From contig NC_066272.1 of the NCBI RefSeq assembly GCF_905404315.1, positions 1,550,001 to 1,614,000 of the forward strand: DNA of 64,000 nucleotides. The letters are read 5' to 3'. The stretch comes from Leptidea sinapis (lineage: Eukaryota > Arthropoda > Insecta > Lepidoptera > Pieridae). This document shows, piece by piece, positions 21,960-33,344 of the stretch (the first letter of the stretch is position 1; each line of letters opens with the position of its first letter). The translations under genes were made by a program, and so were the position numbers. Under the pieces are notes generated by a model. That model was not told where the DNA came from. It saw nothing but the letters and a program-made list of their open reading frames with translations, and ran no database searches.

Positions 21960-23690
21960 ATTGTGTAGCTAAAGTTTTCTTAAAGTTTTCTTAAGTGGTA
22001 AAATGACATGAGAGAAGCAAAATGATGGTGATGCATAGATTCCTTAGTAGAGCGCTTAAATATTGTAATTCATATAGTAAGACTTTCTACATAGTAAGCT
22101 TTGATCTGTATTACATTTCCATTGTACTTATTTTTAAAATGAGATTTTAATTTATTTTTACAATCCCTTAGGTACAACCACGAAATTATTATTCAATGTA
22201 AATCTGAATTTACATCCAAAATTAATGTAATTGGCTCAATGAAGTACCGTGTTTTGGAGGAAATAGCTATAGGTATGTAGGAAAACTTAAAATGTAAAGC
22301 CTTACCTTATTTTTAAATTTGATTCTGATTGCAAGGTCCATTTCCGACTTACAATACAGATATGCCATCAAAAACATAACTTGTAAAAAAAGCCGAGTCT
22401 CGAAACTCAGTTCCTCTTTTGTAAAAAGTCGTGAGATCAGAATTTATTTAGTCCCTACTTATTGGTATTTCTGTCTGAAGTTATTACATAATTAGCTAAC
22501 TTTAAAACATCTTACAGTGACCAAACCAATATTGAAAATATTTAAAGTTTTAAATAATAACATTAGCTTTGCAAAATATTTTCGTTAATCCTTAATTTAT
22601 ACACTATACAGTTATTCTATGCTGAATTTGTAGCTTCTATGTCTGCAAGAAGTGCCTTAAACTTTTAATGATCGGTCAATCCGTCAATGAGTGACAAAAT
22701 TAAGAAACTTTGACTAGTTATAATTCCCAACTACAGGTTCAAATTGAATGAATTTTGTAATATACCGTGTTCATACAATGTCTGCTTGCTTACCGAAAAT
22801 TCAGGCTACTAATTTTATCCCCAATGAAGTTATCGGGGGTCAAAAATGGCCTTAACTGCTTCGAGAAAAGGTTGGTACGACCGTGCCGCTTGTTTTTCCT
22901 CGACTTGAAGGGGGCACTAACGTGCTCCCAGATCACAATGAAATACATATAATTATGTAGAAGGGGTTGGTAATTTAAACGCACTTAATAAAATTGAAAT
23001 ATCTGTATTTTACAGTTTTTACTTATAATTATAATAATAACTGACACACTACAATTTGGTCAGCGTTACCCCTTAGAATTCACCATAAGTAATGCCTACT
23101 CGAACTTAGCGCTCTGGCATAAATATGGCACTGCTGTAGTGCCAAGTAACACGAATTACACGAATCAAGTTAACTAAAGATCTGAATATAATACGCTATT
23201 ATAGTTATTTCTAATTATAGTGATAATTATACGAAATAGTATATAAATATTAATAGTACTTAGATAAATGTAATTTTTTATTGGGATATCTTCTGGCAGC
23301 TTATGACGTTGGTAGCGCTGCGCTTGTCATCAAGCTATCATATTACAAATAATTATTAAATTTTATTTCAGATTTGTCATGCACTATTTATTTGAATTTA
23401 ACTTTTAAAGCGGAATATAATTATACCTAAACACGCGTTTGACATTATTAGGTAATTCCTCTCACGTCCGGTAGAAGCTCGCATCAGTGTTGAAAATGCG
23501 GTCATTTTCGTTCGCTGGAATTTCTGTACTTCGTGTTACTAATTTGCATTGGTCATTATAATTTATAAATATTGCAGCAAAAACTGCGCAGAAATAATTT
23601 CGTGCACATAATTTCAGCACTCTTTTGAAAAACTGAAATTATTAATCATTATTTATACAATCATCCCCTAAATTGACTATTCTTGGATGG
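21960..23690. other. AT-rich spacer, nothing recognised
   Basis: No motif that I can support. A 16-base word (TGACGTTGGTAGCGCT) at 23303 also occurs at 10467, which may reflect a shared old repeat. Confidence 0.4.
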
Positions 23691-23691
23691 C

Positions 23692-23865
23692 ATGACTATG
23701 GCTCGCACGGAACGCGAGAAGTCGCGGGTTTGAGTCCTCCATCGTTCATAAATTGTTCATCTTTAAAAAATTGAATTTGTGCAATTAATACCAGAAGTGA
23801 GGGTTATCAATTTAAAAAAATAACAAATTGATCATGACTTTGAAAGTAATTCCAATAATCTTACA
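23692..23865 (+). repeat. tRNA-derived SINE T, partial
   Basis: tRNA-like 3' half (GGCTCGCACGGAACGCGAGA, then GGGTTTGAGTCC as box B and CATCGTTCATAA), followed by the family body start: ATTAATACCAGAAGTGAGGG, TTATCAATTTAAA, ATAACAAATTG. Box A is damaged. Confidence 0.6.
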
Positions 23866-23874
23866 TTTACAAAT

Positions 23875-24190
23875 TCAAATTCAAATATTTTTTTTCGAAA
23901 AAGGATGTGACGTCACTCATTGAAAGTCAAACACTACCACCCATTCCAAAACGAATGCCTCAGACCTGAGAAAACGGGCGCAACAAACGCAGCGGGCTTT
24001 TTTTTCATGGAAAAAATATGTTTACAAAGTAATATTGTACAATTAAACTTATTATTTAATAGCCTGAGGGCGGTCGCACCATTCCAATCTGTGGTATTAT
24101 GAAGAAAGTCAGAAAATTATTTTGAATAACGTAATACTTTTGTTTTGAACATTTTCTGGGATCTTGTTGTAAAAACATACAGATTTACCA
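23875..24190 (-). mobile_element. LINE J 3' end
   Basis: Minus strand: C-terminal coding bases (GTTTTTACAACAAGATCCCA, GAAAATGTTCAAAACAAAAG) at 24105-24190, then the 3' UTR (AGGCTATTAAATAA, CAATATTACTTTGTAAAC, AAGCCCGCTGCGTTTGTTGC) at 23880-24080. The same UTR is at 54455-54650. A short deletion joins the two parts. Confidence 0.65.
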
Positions 24191-24489
24191 CTTAACAATA
24201 AAATAAAATAAATTAAGGTCGCTATAAGGATTAATGACCCGCAAACTAATTCATAGATCTGCAATAATATAATGTAAATGTATTGTATTTCGTTTCACTT
24301 ATAAAGCTTAATCAGCTTCTATTGAGAGTGTTTCTAACATGTAATCACGTAAGACCCTCGCTACGTTTGTAAAGGTTTTCTCATTAGTGCGTGCTATCAA
24401 ATTATTTGGTATTTCTATAGAGTACACTTGTACAGATTCTAGGTTATGTGAAGCCAGACAACATAAAGGACATCATTAGTAGGACTCAC
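24191..24489. other. AT-rich spacer, nothing recognised
   Basis: No motif that I can support. Confidence 0.5.
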
Positions 24490-27400
24490 TGAGCACAACG
24501 AGCGTACCAGGTGTTTAGTGATCACCGCCGCCCACATTCTCTTGCAACACCAGAGGAATCACAAGAGCATTGCCGGCCTTTAAAGAAGGTGTACGCGCTA
24601 TTTTTGAAGGTACCCATGACGTATCGTCCCGGGAACACCGCACAAGGAAGCTCATTCCACAGCTTTGTAGTACTTGGAAGAAAGCTCCTTGAAAACCGCA
24701 CTGTGGAGGACCGCCACACATCCAGATGGTGGTGACGATATCCTAACTTTTGGTGTGTCGTGCGAAGGTGGAATTTGGCGGCAGGAATCAGGCTTAACAG
24801 CTCCTCGGAACACTCCCCGTGATAAATGCGGTAGAAGACACACAATGAAGCGACGTCTCTACGCAACACCTAGTGATCCAGCCGTTCACAGAGCACTGGG
24901 TCCCCGACAATTCGAGCTCCTCTGCGTTGCACGCGGTCAATTGGATCGGGCTGATACTGGGGTGTGCTAGATCAGAGATGACAGCAATACTCCATGTGTG
25001 GCCGGACCTACGCTTTGTAGAGCGCTGGAATAGAAAAGGATTGAAGTATTGCCGTGCTCTATTGATGACGCCGAGCTTCTTTGGAGCCAATTTGGCTTTG
25101 CCCTCCAGATGGCCACGGAATTGGCAACCGCTTTAAGGGAAGTGTTATCAAAGAGCGGTGATACGATAAATGGTTTTTTTTTGTGGTAAACGGGCAAACT
25201 TGAGTCTTCTGGGGGTTAAAGTGGACAAGGTTCAATTTACCCCATTCCGCGACCTTCTCAAGAGAAGACTCGATAGAAGACACAAGTTTAACCCGGCACT
25301 GGTTGACGTTTTCCCGAGAGAAACCTGCATGGCCTGTGTATACGGCACCACCAGTGCTGTCGTCTGCATAGCAATGTATGTTGGAGGTGTCCAACATACA
25401 TTGATATGCAGAAGAAACAGCGTGGGAGATAGCACATAGCCTTGGGGCACTCCAGCGTTCACGGGCTTAGTATTCGAGCAAAAACCGTCGACAACGACTG
25501 TATGCTGCGCCCAGTGCTGGGGTCCACTTGCATAAGCTCTCGGGAAGCCCAAATGATGGAAGTTTTGAGAGGAGCGCCTTGTGCCATACACGATCAAAAT
25601 CCTTTGCTATATCCAGGCTAACTGCCAGGCTTTCCCCCTTGCTTTCAATAGCCGCCGCCCATCTATGTGTTAGGTATACCAGAAGATCACCTGCCGACCG
25701 TCCACGGCGAAAGCCGTACTGTCGGTCGTTGATCAACTGGTGACCCTCTAGGTATACTAAAAGCTGGCGGCTAATTATGCTCCCCATGATTTTGGAGAGC
25801 AGGAAAGTAATTGCAATAGGCCTGTAGTTTGCCGGATCCGAACTATCTCCATGAGTCAGGGACTACGCCTTTGGAATAATAATGCCGGAATAAAGGCGTT
25901 AGCACCGGCGTCAACACAGGGGCACACGTTCTAAGCACGATTGGAGAAATGCAATTCGGCCCGCTCGACATCCTGACGTCCAACAAAAACAGTGCTCGCC
26001 TAACAGTTTTCTGTCACCTCTGTTTCTGACACCGCGGGATGGTCGGTGGTGATTTTCCGTTGTCGTTAAGGGTCAAGTTGGAGGCGAAAAGAGCGCACAG
26101 GAGATCGGCTTTCTCTTTTGCCGTATGGGCCTGGGTGTCATTCCTCATGTGCAACGACGGCATGGACGGCTGGTTGAAGTTACAAAGAGCAGCTTTCGAC
26201 AACGACCAAAACTTGCGTGTTCCGGTCGGGTAACTGGAAAGCTGCTCGCCGATTTTGACGACGTGTTTTGACTTTGCACGGGCGATTTGCCGCTTAAAAA
26301 ATCTGGAAGCACGGTTGTATTTCCTCTTTAGAACTATGCAGTTCGGATCCTTTGTGCCCAGTGCCGCAACCCAAGTTCGATACGCCTGTTTTTTGCAGTC
26401 AGATGCTGCTTTAATTGATGCATCGAACCAGGGCTGTGATCTGCCACCGATCGGTACTACAGAGCTTGGTATAAAAATATCCATGCCCTGCAGTATCACA
26501 TCGGCTACTGCAACGGCGCAGGCACTAGGATCATCCGAAGGGAAACAAACCTTGCCTTGGACCTTGGATGCAAAAAAGGAACTCATCCTATCCCAATCTG
26601 CTGACTTGTAGTGCCAAACGCGGCGGGTCTCTGGTGGTCTGCGACGTTGGTGTCGGATGGGCACTACACTCCTGACCAGCCAATGGTCGGACGTTCCGAG
26701 AGGGGCGTCGACAGAGACCTGGTAACTATTAGGATGTGAAGTCGGCAGAAGATCTATTAAGGACGGCATGTGGCTATCCACATCCGGGAGCCGCGTTGGT
26801 GACTCAACCAATTGGGACAGACAATACGCCAATGCAAAATTATGCTCAGATCGCCCTGCGTAGTCTGTGGTACGTGATCCAAGCCATTCAGCATTGTGCC
26901 CGTTGAAATCACCCAAGACTACGATTTCAGCGGAGGGGATCTGTGCAAGCACGTCGTTAATTGCCGCTTGAACGCAGCCTATGAGATGATCGGTTTCTGC
27001 GTTACCTTTATGAGACCTGTAAACACACGCATAGATGCGGACGCGATCCTCTAAATCTATGCGGAGCCAGAGAGTAGACAGGTCCCTACCCTCAAAATTG
27101 CCGAGACGGTGACAGCAGATATACTCCCTAACGTACACACAAACCCCGACATGAGACAAAAAATTGTGCTCAATTTTGTACCCGGGGTACGTTAAATATG
27201 ACATATCGGTAGGTCGAGATATCTGCGTCTCCGTAAGGAAACACAAGGCCGGCTGCGCCGTCTCAAGGTGTTGGTGGACGGCGTTTAAGTTAGAGTGATA
27301 TCCCCTGATGTTACAAAAGGAGCGGGGTGCCGTGGTGTTGCTGCCCTGTTTCTCCTGTGATATACGCGGTACTGTGCCCTCCCCAGAATACGAGGGGCAG

Positions 27401-27745
27401 CCCGAACGCTAATGCTCGGGTTGGGATTCTCCGGCTCTACTAGAGCCAGTACCCTCCTGGGGTAATTTCTCTTTAAATACCGCTCTCATATTTTGTTGAG
27501 GGGAAGGGGGGGGGGATTGGCCTCCGGTCCTCGAAACTTACCTATGCGAAACATAGCGGCACTAGGCCGCTACTTCACGCCGGTTTTCTGTGCGAGTGTG
27601 GTTAGTAACCCGGACGAGTCTGGCCCGATTGTGCTGACGTCAAAAGACGGTAGCGTGACTCTCTCACTTTCAATAAGCCCGTAGTCGCCTCTTACGACAC
27701 CCTTGGGCCTGGGACTACCCTACTTTTTTTACGCCCCGGGGAAGC
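24490..27745 (-). mobile_element. LINE C copy 2, near full length
   Basis: The 5' end lies at about 27745 on the minus strand (CCCCGGGGCGTAAAAAAAG, then TAGTCCCAGGCCCAAGGGTG and TCGTAAGAGGCGACTACGGG, a head common in lepidopteran LINEs), followed by a 5' region, ORF2 and the 3' end at about 24490. It is opposite in orientation to copies 1 and 3. No clear target duplication or poly-A is left at the 3' side. Confidence 0.8.
24522..27330 (-). pseudogene. LINE C copy 2 ORF2: endonuclease-RT, broken
   Basis: A long intact stretch (26014-27246 and open upstream to about 27330) holds the APE endonuclease: FLTETQ (metal-binding Glu), YPGYKIEHN, VYVREYICC, VVLGDFNGHNAEW, TRLPDVDSHMPSLIDLL and LGTSDHWLV, then the linker to FSLSKAAL. 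A roughly 22-bp deletion after PRCQ (about 26012) shifts the frame. A further deletion near 25850 removes the segment between VPDSW and GDSSDPANYRP. RT blocks follow in shifted frames: YGFRRGRSAGDLLVYL, AVSLDIAKDFDRVWHK (family: KAFDRV) and CYADDS at about 25380. The terminal part (24522-24869) is open and ends CDSSGVARECGRR. The endonuclease looks intact, the RT does not. Confidence 0.85.
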
Positions 27746-28035
27746 ACAGAGCAACTGACTGGTTCTGTACAGGCCACCTACAATTGTATTGTATTATATT
27801 ATTTAGGCTAAGATATTTCGTTATTATATGCCTTAAAAGATGGGCTCGGTGTTTCTTATCAGCATTTCTCCAAATATCTTAGAGAACTGATGTAGCTTCA
27901 TGATCTAGTTTACTAAGTGTTGTTGCAATATTTTATGTTATTGTCACTCCCTTCGGTATAAAAATTTATTTCTACATGGGGCATACTGAAAGTTTTGCAC
28001 TTCTAGCTAATCGGAACTATGTGAATTTCGAATGG

Positions 28036-28049
28036 TATATTTTTTGAAA
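28036..28049 (+). repeat. Target-site duplication of nested LINE, left copy
   Basis: TATATTTTTTGAAA, identical to 31737-31750. 14 bp is a typical LINE target duplication. Confidence 0.85.
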
Positions 28050-28656
28050 AATAAAAGTAGAAAAACTAGAAAAAGAAACAGAGTTCCTGAAAAGAGCGGA
28101 GAAGATAAACAATATTATTGTATTTGGCCTGGAAGAAAAAGAAACGTCAACCTATGAATTACTGCAAAAATTAAAGGAAAACCTTAAACATGATCTAAAT
28201 ATCAATATAGAAGACTACGAAGTCAACAAAATTTATCGTTTAGGAACTAAGAATAGAGATTACAACAAGCCGCGGCCGGTACTATGTTCGTTTACAAGCA
28301 ACATGAAAAAGAACGAAATAATTAAAAATAAAAAGAACTTGAAGTCAATTAACATTAGTGAAGATTACTCAAAGGAAGTTTTGGAAAAGAGGAAAACTTT
28401 GCAAGCAGAGCTAGCTAAAGAGAGGAAAAGAGGCAATATAGCATATTTGAAATATGACAAACTAATAGTGAAACAGAACATACATAGCCAAGAGAAAAGA
28501 AAAAGAGAATTATCTGCTTCACCTGCCGCTTATAATGAAGATTATAAAAAACAACAGACTATTTCCTCAATCAAGTCAAACAGGACAAATGCCTTTGATA
28601 TGATGAGGTCGAGATCCAACTCCCTTTCTACTATATCTAACATAAAAAAACAATAA
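28048..28656 (+). CDS. LINE ORF1, L1-type RNA-binding protein, 5'-truncated
   Basis: Open from just after the insertion junction to TAA at 28654-28656; the true start is missing. Residues run from a lysine/glutamate-rich coiled-coil end (KVEKLEKETEFLKRAEKIN) into NIIVFGLEEKE, KIYRLGTKNRDYNKPRPVL, CSFTSNMKKNEIIKNKK, then INISEDYSKEVLEKRKTLQ and AYLKYDKLIVKQN. This order (coiled coil, RRM-like NI-IFG, RP-I-V-F, ISEDFS, LKYDKLIV) is that of L1-type ORF1 proteins, which coat the element RNA. ATG 28303 is internal, not a start. The frame continues without shift past the stop into ORF2; see the readthrough finding. Confidence 0.75.
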   Translation, partial: KIKVEKLEKETEFLKRAEKINNIIVFGLEEKETSTYELLQKLKENLKHDLNINIEDYEVNKIYRLGTKNRDYNKPRPVLCSFTSNMKKNEIIKNKKNLKSINISEDYSKEVLEKRKTLQAELAKERKRGNIAYLKYDKLIVKQNIHSQEKRKRELSASPAAYNEDYKKQQTISSIKSNRTNAFDMMRSRSNSLSTISNIKKQ

Positions 28657-28662
28657 CAATTA
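28651..28662 (+). promoter_or_regulatory. Candidate stop-codon readthrough context
   Basis: ORF1 ends CAA TAA CAA TTA. The downstream hexamer fits the CARYYA consensus known from tobacco mosaic virus readthrough (CAA UAG CAA UUA); here the stop is UAA. The frame after it stays open to 30187, and the first in-frame ATG is not reached until 28873. Confidence 0.4.
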
Positions 28663-31650
28663 AAAATCGGCAAACGGAAACCAAAACCAACCAAAAAAAC
28701 TAACAACAAAACAAAAATTCATCAAACTGCCCCAAGCCGACTGGTCCTCGTGGGGCATAGAGACCACAACCCTCCAACAATAAGAAATAACAATAAAAAT
28801 TATGATAACAAAATACACATCGCAGCCCTCAATGTACTTACCTTGAAAAATGAAGAAAATCTCACAGAACTAATGTATGCTTTAAAGCACATCAAATGGG
28901 ACATTATTGGCCTAAGTGAAGTGAGAAGAATGGGGGAAAATATCATTTCTTACCCTGATTACTTGTTTTACCATATAGGCGAGACCCCGGGCCTTCACGG
29001 GGTTGGATTCATAGTAAAAAAGCATATATCAAATTACGTGGAAGGATTTATAGGTATTTCGGAACGTATTGCCATGCTGAATATAAAATTACCTGGTTAT
29101 AAAAATCCTTGGTCTATTCTACAAATATACTCTCCAACCGAACAATCTAATCCAGAAACAATAAACACATTCTACCTTGATCTAAACAATGCAATCCAAG
29201 AGCATGGCCATAAAAACCTCATAATAATGGGAGACTGTAATGGTCAAATCGGAGATAGGCGCCCAGGAGAAGAAAAGGTACTAGGACCATACAACTACAG
29301 TGACAAAACTAGAAGTAGAAATGGAGAACATATCACTAACTTTGCACTACAAAACAACTTAACCATCTTAAATACTCTGTTCAAGAAAAACAATAAAAAC
29401 ATGTGGACCTGGATCTCACCTGATCGTAAAACAAAAAATCAAATTGATTTTATAATGACTAACAGAAATAGCGACTTCACTAACTTCTCCGTGATTAACA
29501 AATTTAACTTTAACACTAATCATAGATTAATTAGAACAGAACTGGTAGCAAATCAACCAAAACAGTCTAGACCAAGACGAGGCCCAGGAAATATAAAGCT
29601 CGGGAAATATCAGTTAGAACAAATAACAATCAATCTAAGGGACAAATTTGTAGACTTTCAATCTAACGCAAAGGAGATGGGTACGCAAGAAAAATACAAC
29701 TGGATAGAAAATACCATAAAAACCCAAATACAACTAAATGCAAATACCAAAGATGAACCAAGAAAATGGATGACAAAAAATACCGTAAGACTGCTAGAAG
29801 AGAGAAATCACTTAATCAAAGCCAGAGATACACAAGATAGAAGAAAACATTTAACGAAGATTAGTAAAGAAATTAAAGATAGCATAAGGAAGGATAAGAG
29901 AAAAAGTAGAATGGAAATCATAGAAGCGTATATAAGTAAAACGGGTGGAGTCAAAAAAGCATACAAAGAATTGAAGAATTCAAATGATTGGATCGTTAAA
30001 ATGAAAGATGATACTGGAAAATGGAATCATCGCCGAACCGACATATTGGGAATTGCAACATCTTATTACAAGAAATTGTACAAAAGCAACCCAACAACAT
30101 GTGAAAACACTCTGGTGGGTACTTCAAGCGTTTCTAGCATTCTTCAAGCTGAAGTCGAAAAAGCTATAGTCACCCAAAGAGTAGATTAAACACCGGGTCC
30201 TGATGGCATAAGCAACGAATTCCTGAGAAATTACAAGGAAGTTTTAGTACCTGTCCTTACAGAGATGTTTAACACTATCTTAAACACTGAAATAATACCT
30301 CAGCAATGGACAGAGTCTAACATTATTCTGCTCTATAAAAAAGGAGATAAACATGATATTGGTAACTATCGCCCTATCAGCCTAATGTCAAATATTTACA
30401 AAATCTTCGCGAAGATCATTTTAAAACGTATTGAAAGGACATTGGATGAACATCAACCGATAGAGCAGGCTGGTTTTCGTAAGGACTACTCAGTGATTGA
30501 CCACATCCATGTAGTTCGTCAAGTTTTAGAGAAGTACAATGAATACCAGCTTACATACTATATAGCATTCGTCGACTACAGTAAGGCATTTGACTCCCTA
30601 GTACACAAAAATATATGGGAAGCATTAGCAGAACAAGGGATTGAGCATAGATACATTCGATTAATAAAAAACGTATACAGTCAAAGTACAGCCAGAATAC
30701 AACTAGAAAAGAAGAGTCATCCATTCAAAGTAGGAAAAGGCGTTAGACAGGGAGATCCCTTATCTCCAAAAATATTTTCAGCTGTTTTAGAATCAATTTT
30801 CAGAAGAATCAATTGGCAAAATTTCGGGATCAATATAGATGGCGAATCATTAACGCATTTGAGATTCGCTGATGACATAGTGCTATTCGCTAAAACATCC
30901 GAAGATATGAAAACTATGATAGAAGAACTTGCAACAGAAAGTGAAAAAATAGGGTTAAAACTCAATCCAGACAAAACTAGAGTGATGACAAATGGGAAAA
31001 AAGACATGATACAATTAGGAAATACTGAAATCAACTATACTGATGAATTCATATATCTGGGACAGCTCATAACTCAAAAAGAACCTATGCGCGAGGAAGT
31101 AAAGAGAAGAATTACGAACAGCTGGAGAAGATATTGGAGTTTGAGAGAGGTTATGAAAGACGAAAAACTTAATATTAATATCAAGAGCAAATTGTATAAC
31201 ACCTGTATTTTACCCGTTCTGATGTATGGCTGTCAATCATGGACTTTAACTCATGAAATGATTACCAAACTCGCAACTTGCCAATATGCTATGGAGAGAA
31301 GTATTCTGAACGTGAAAAGATCAGACAGACTAAAAAACCGCGTCATCAGAAGTAAAACAAAAGTCATTGACGTCAAATCCAAAATTAGAAGACTCAAATG
31401 GAGATGGGCTGGGCACATGGTAAGAGGACATGACAAATGGAGTAAGAAAGTGACAAGATGGTATCCCAGGGAAGGGAAAAGGAAAAGAGGTAGACCCCAG
31501 AAAAGATGGGAGGACGATATCAGGGAAGTGGCAGGAGTAACTTGGAACAGAGTGGCTCAAGAAAGACACGAATGGAAACGGTTGGAGGAGGCCTTTGCCG
31601 ATTGGCAAACAGATTCACAAAAAATAAAAAAAATACAAATACTAGAATAA
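28657..31650 (+). pseudogene. LINE ORF2: endonuclease and RTE-type reverse transcriptase, one nonsense codon
   Basis: An APE endonuclease begins at IHIAALNVLTL (about 28816), with GLSEVRR (Glu), NLIIMGDCNGQIG (family GDFN; here Asp-Cys-Asn) and FNTNHRLIRT (the SDH position is reduced to NH). A linker leads to TPGPDGI (30190). RT blocks: YRPISLM, QAGFRKDYS, YIAFVDYSKAFDSLVH (first Asp), GVRQGDPLSPKIF and LRFADDIVLFA (catalytic FADD). The C-terminal part has LMYGCQSW, WRWAGHMVR and GRPQKRWEDDIRE. One nonsense codon (TAA, 30187-30189) lies between linker and RT in an otherwise continuous frame of about 1,000 codons. The often quoted start at 28750 is GTG; the first ATG is 28873. RTE-like ORF2 paired with an L1-type ORF1. 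Young but inactive in this copy. Confidence 0.85.
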
Positions 31651-31699
31651 GTTATTTTGTTTCTAATGTTTTATGTTTGAGTATTGTTAGTTCTCTATG

Positions 31700-31736
31700 T
31701 TAGTAAGGATCTGAATAAAGGCTATATTATTATTAT
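31700..31736 (+). repeat. LINE 3' UTR end and (ATT)n tail
   Basis: GGATCTGAATAAAGGCTAT followed by ATTATTATTATT, the microsatellite-type tail usual for RTE elements, in place of poly-A. The right target duplication starts directly after it. Confidence 0.8.
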
Positions 31737-31750
31737 TATATTTTTTGAAA
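31737..31750 (+). repeat. Target-site duplication of nested LINE, right copy
   Basis: TATATTTTTTGAAA, identical to 28036-28049; mariner sequence resumes with CGTTGCAACC. Confidence 0.85.
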
Positions 31751-31843
31751 CGTTGCAACCCTGTTTAGTAATAATAAAAAAAACAATTGGCGGGAAATCA
31801 TTTGTCAATTGTTTTTTATCAAACATCTACGAACGCAAAGAAA

Positions 31844-32823
31844 ATGGAATTAAGTAAAATAAAAGATTATAGAGCGATGATTTTTTTATGATTTTAAATG
31901 TACTCTCTCTCTACAAGACAGTGCCACTCGTCTTAAAAATGTTTTGGAAGAGGAGCACCTTCCTTGAACACCGTGAGGTGTTGGTTTGCTGAATTTGAGA
32001 GAGGTCGAGTTTCTTTATATGACTAATTATGTGAAGGGCGGCCTTTAACTGCCGTCAACGAAAATAATGTGGCTACTGTTAAGCAGCTAATTGAAGAAAA
32101 CCCGCGAATTACCTATGAGACAGTTCGAGGACTATTGAAGATTGGTACGAGCCAAATCAAAAAAATTTACACGAAGAATTGAAAGTTCGGAAACTTTGTT
32201 GTCGTTGGATCCCTCATGAACTGACAGCGGAGCAGAAGCGCGCTCGCGTGGAATGGTGCTCACAGATGCTAATGAAGTATGACCACGGACATTCTAATGC
32301 TGTTTATGATTCTCACATTCACATTCTCACAGGAGACGAAACGTGAACTTATTGTTTTGAACCCGAAAAAAAAACAGCAATCTTGTGAATGGGTGTTTGA
32401 AAGTGAGGCAGGCGAGAAACGTTGGTACAATAATGATCGCATTTTTTATGAGCCACGGGTCCCATCTTCAAAGTTCCACTTGAAGATCAAAAGAGTGTTA
32501 ATATTGAGCGTGTTAAAAAAAGTTCGCGAAAGACGACCAAATAGCCGCTTTCTCCTACATCACGACAACGCTTCTTCACACACGGCAAACAAAACTAAGT
32601 TTTAAATACAACTCGTCACCCATCTTGCACATAGCCCAGACCTAGCCCCCTGTGAGGTCTGTATTTTCTCCAAAATCAAAGATTTGGTGAGAGGTTTCAC
32701 TTTTACCAATTCCGAAGAGGCAGTGATAGCGTTCAATCAGCACGTATAAAACATGCATTAAGAACTGTGGTCCTCCTGTTTTAAAAAATGGTTCGATCGC
32801 ATGAAAAAATGTTTAAAATGTAA
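31844..32823 (+). pseudogene. mariner transposase, decayed
   Basis: Starts MELSKIKDYRAMIFL then a stop. Later blocks read in different frames: RCWFAEFERGRVS (helix-turn-helix end), LCEGRPLTAVNENN, then WIPHELTAEQKRARVEWC, the GDET motif whose following Trp codon is TGA (32344-32346), YCFEPEKKQQSCEWVFE, LHHDNASSHTAN (second catalytic Asp) and a DLAPC region where the usual DFFLF is lost (PCEVCIFSKIKDLVRG). Multiple frameshifts and stops show an old copy. The transposase would cut and paste its own TIR-bounded element in the nucleus. It predates the LINE that interrupts the element's 5' part. Confidence 0.85.
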
Positions 32824-32914
32824 AGGAGAGTATTTTGAAAATTAATAAACATAATATTTTTGTTATAACATGTTGTTTTTTAAGTTACGCAAAATATTTA
32901 GTGTGCCCTACGTA

Positions 32915-33344
32915 TCTATAAATATCAACAAAAGTCGTAAACAGTAGCGTAAGCTGTTTCTAATATTTAAGCATAATATAAAACTAGTAAAGGATTTTAA
33001 AACACATTGCAGTCTGGTAAGTTCTAACGACATCGATAGATATTTTAATATATTGAATATAAAACACTATTAAACATTGAAAATAAAATTCATGCTTCAT
33101 CAATTATTACCGGACTGACAACTGAAATACAGTTTGTTAAAACTAAACAGACAATGCAAATCAAACTTTCTCTCTGATCATCATAATATCAAACTTTCCC
33201 AACACTAGATGTTCTCTGAAATTACTTCGCTTCATTTCATGTAGTTTTGTTTGATCTTAGCAATGCTGTTATATGAAATTTCAACCGTTTTCTGATTCAA
33301 AATGGATCCATATTTGAAGATCTCATCATTTGATTAAGATTGCA
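32915..33344. other. AT-rich spacer, nothing recognised
   Basis: No motif that I can support. Confidence 0.5.

Larger units (their letters stand above)
27975..32912 (+). mobile_element. mariner transposon (1,237 bp) split by a LINE
   Basis: Ends are imperfect terminal inverted repeats of about 28 bp: 27975 onward reads CATGGGGCATACTGAAAGTT and the reverse complement of the right end reads CGTAGGGCACACTAAATATT. Both sides are flanked by TA (27973-27974, 32913-32914), the mariner/Tc1 target duplication. Removing the nested LINE and one copy of its target duplication leaves 1,237 bp, in the normal 1.2-1.3 kb mariner range. The transposase frame lies in 31844-32823. Confidence 0.85.

Noticed and set aside
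28303..28656. Complete ORF1 starting at ATG 28303
   Set aside because: The frame is open and family-like upstream to 28048, so this ATG is internal.
32279..32605. Stand-alone 108-codon gene
   Set aside because: It is the middle part of the broken mariner transposase, entered from a shifted frame.
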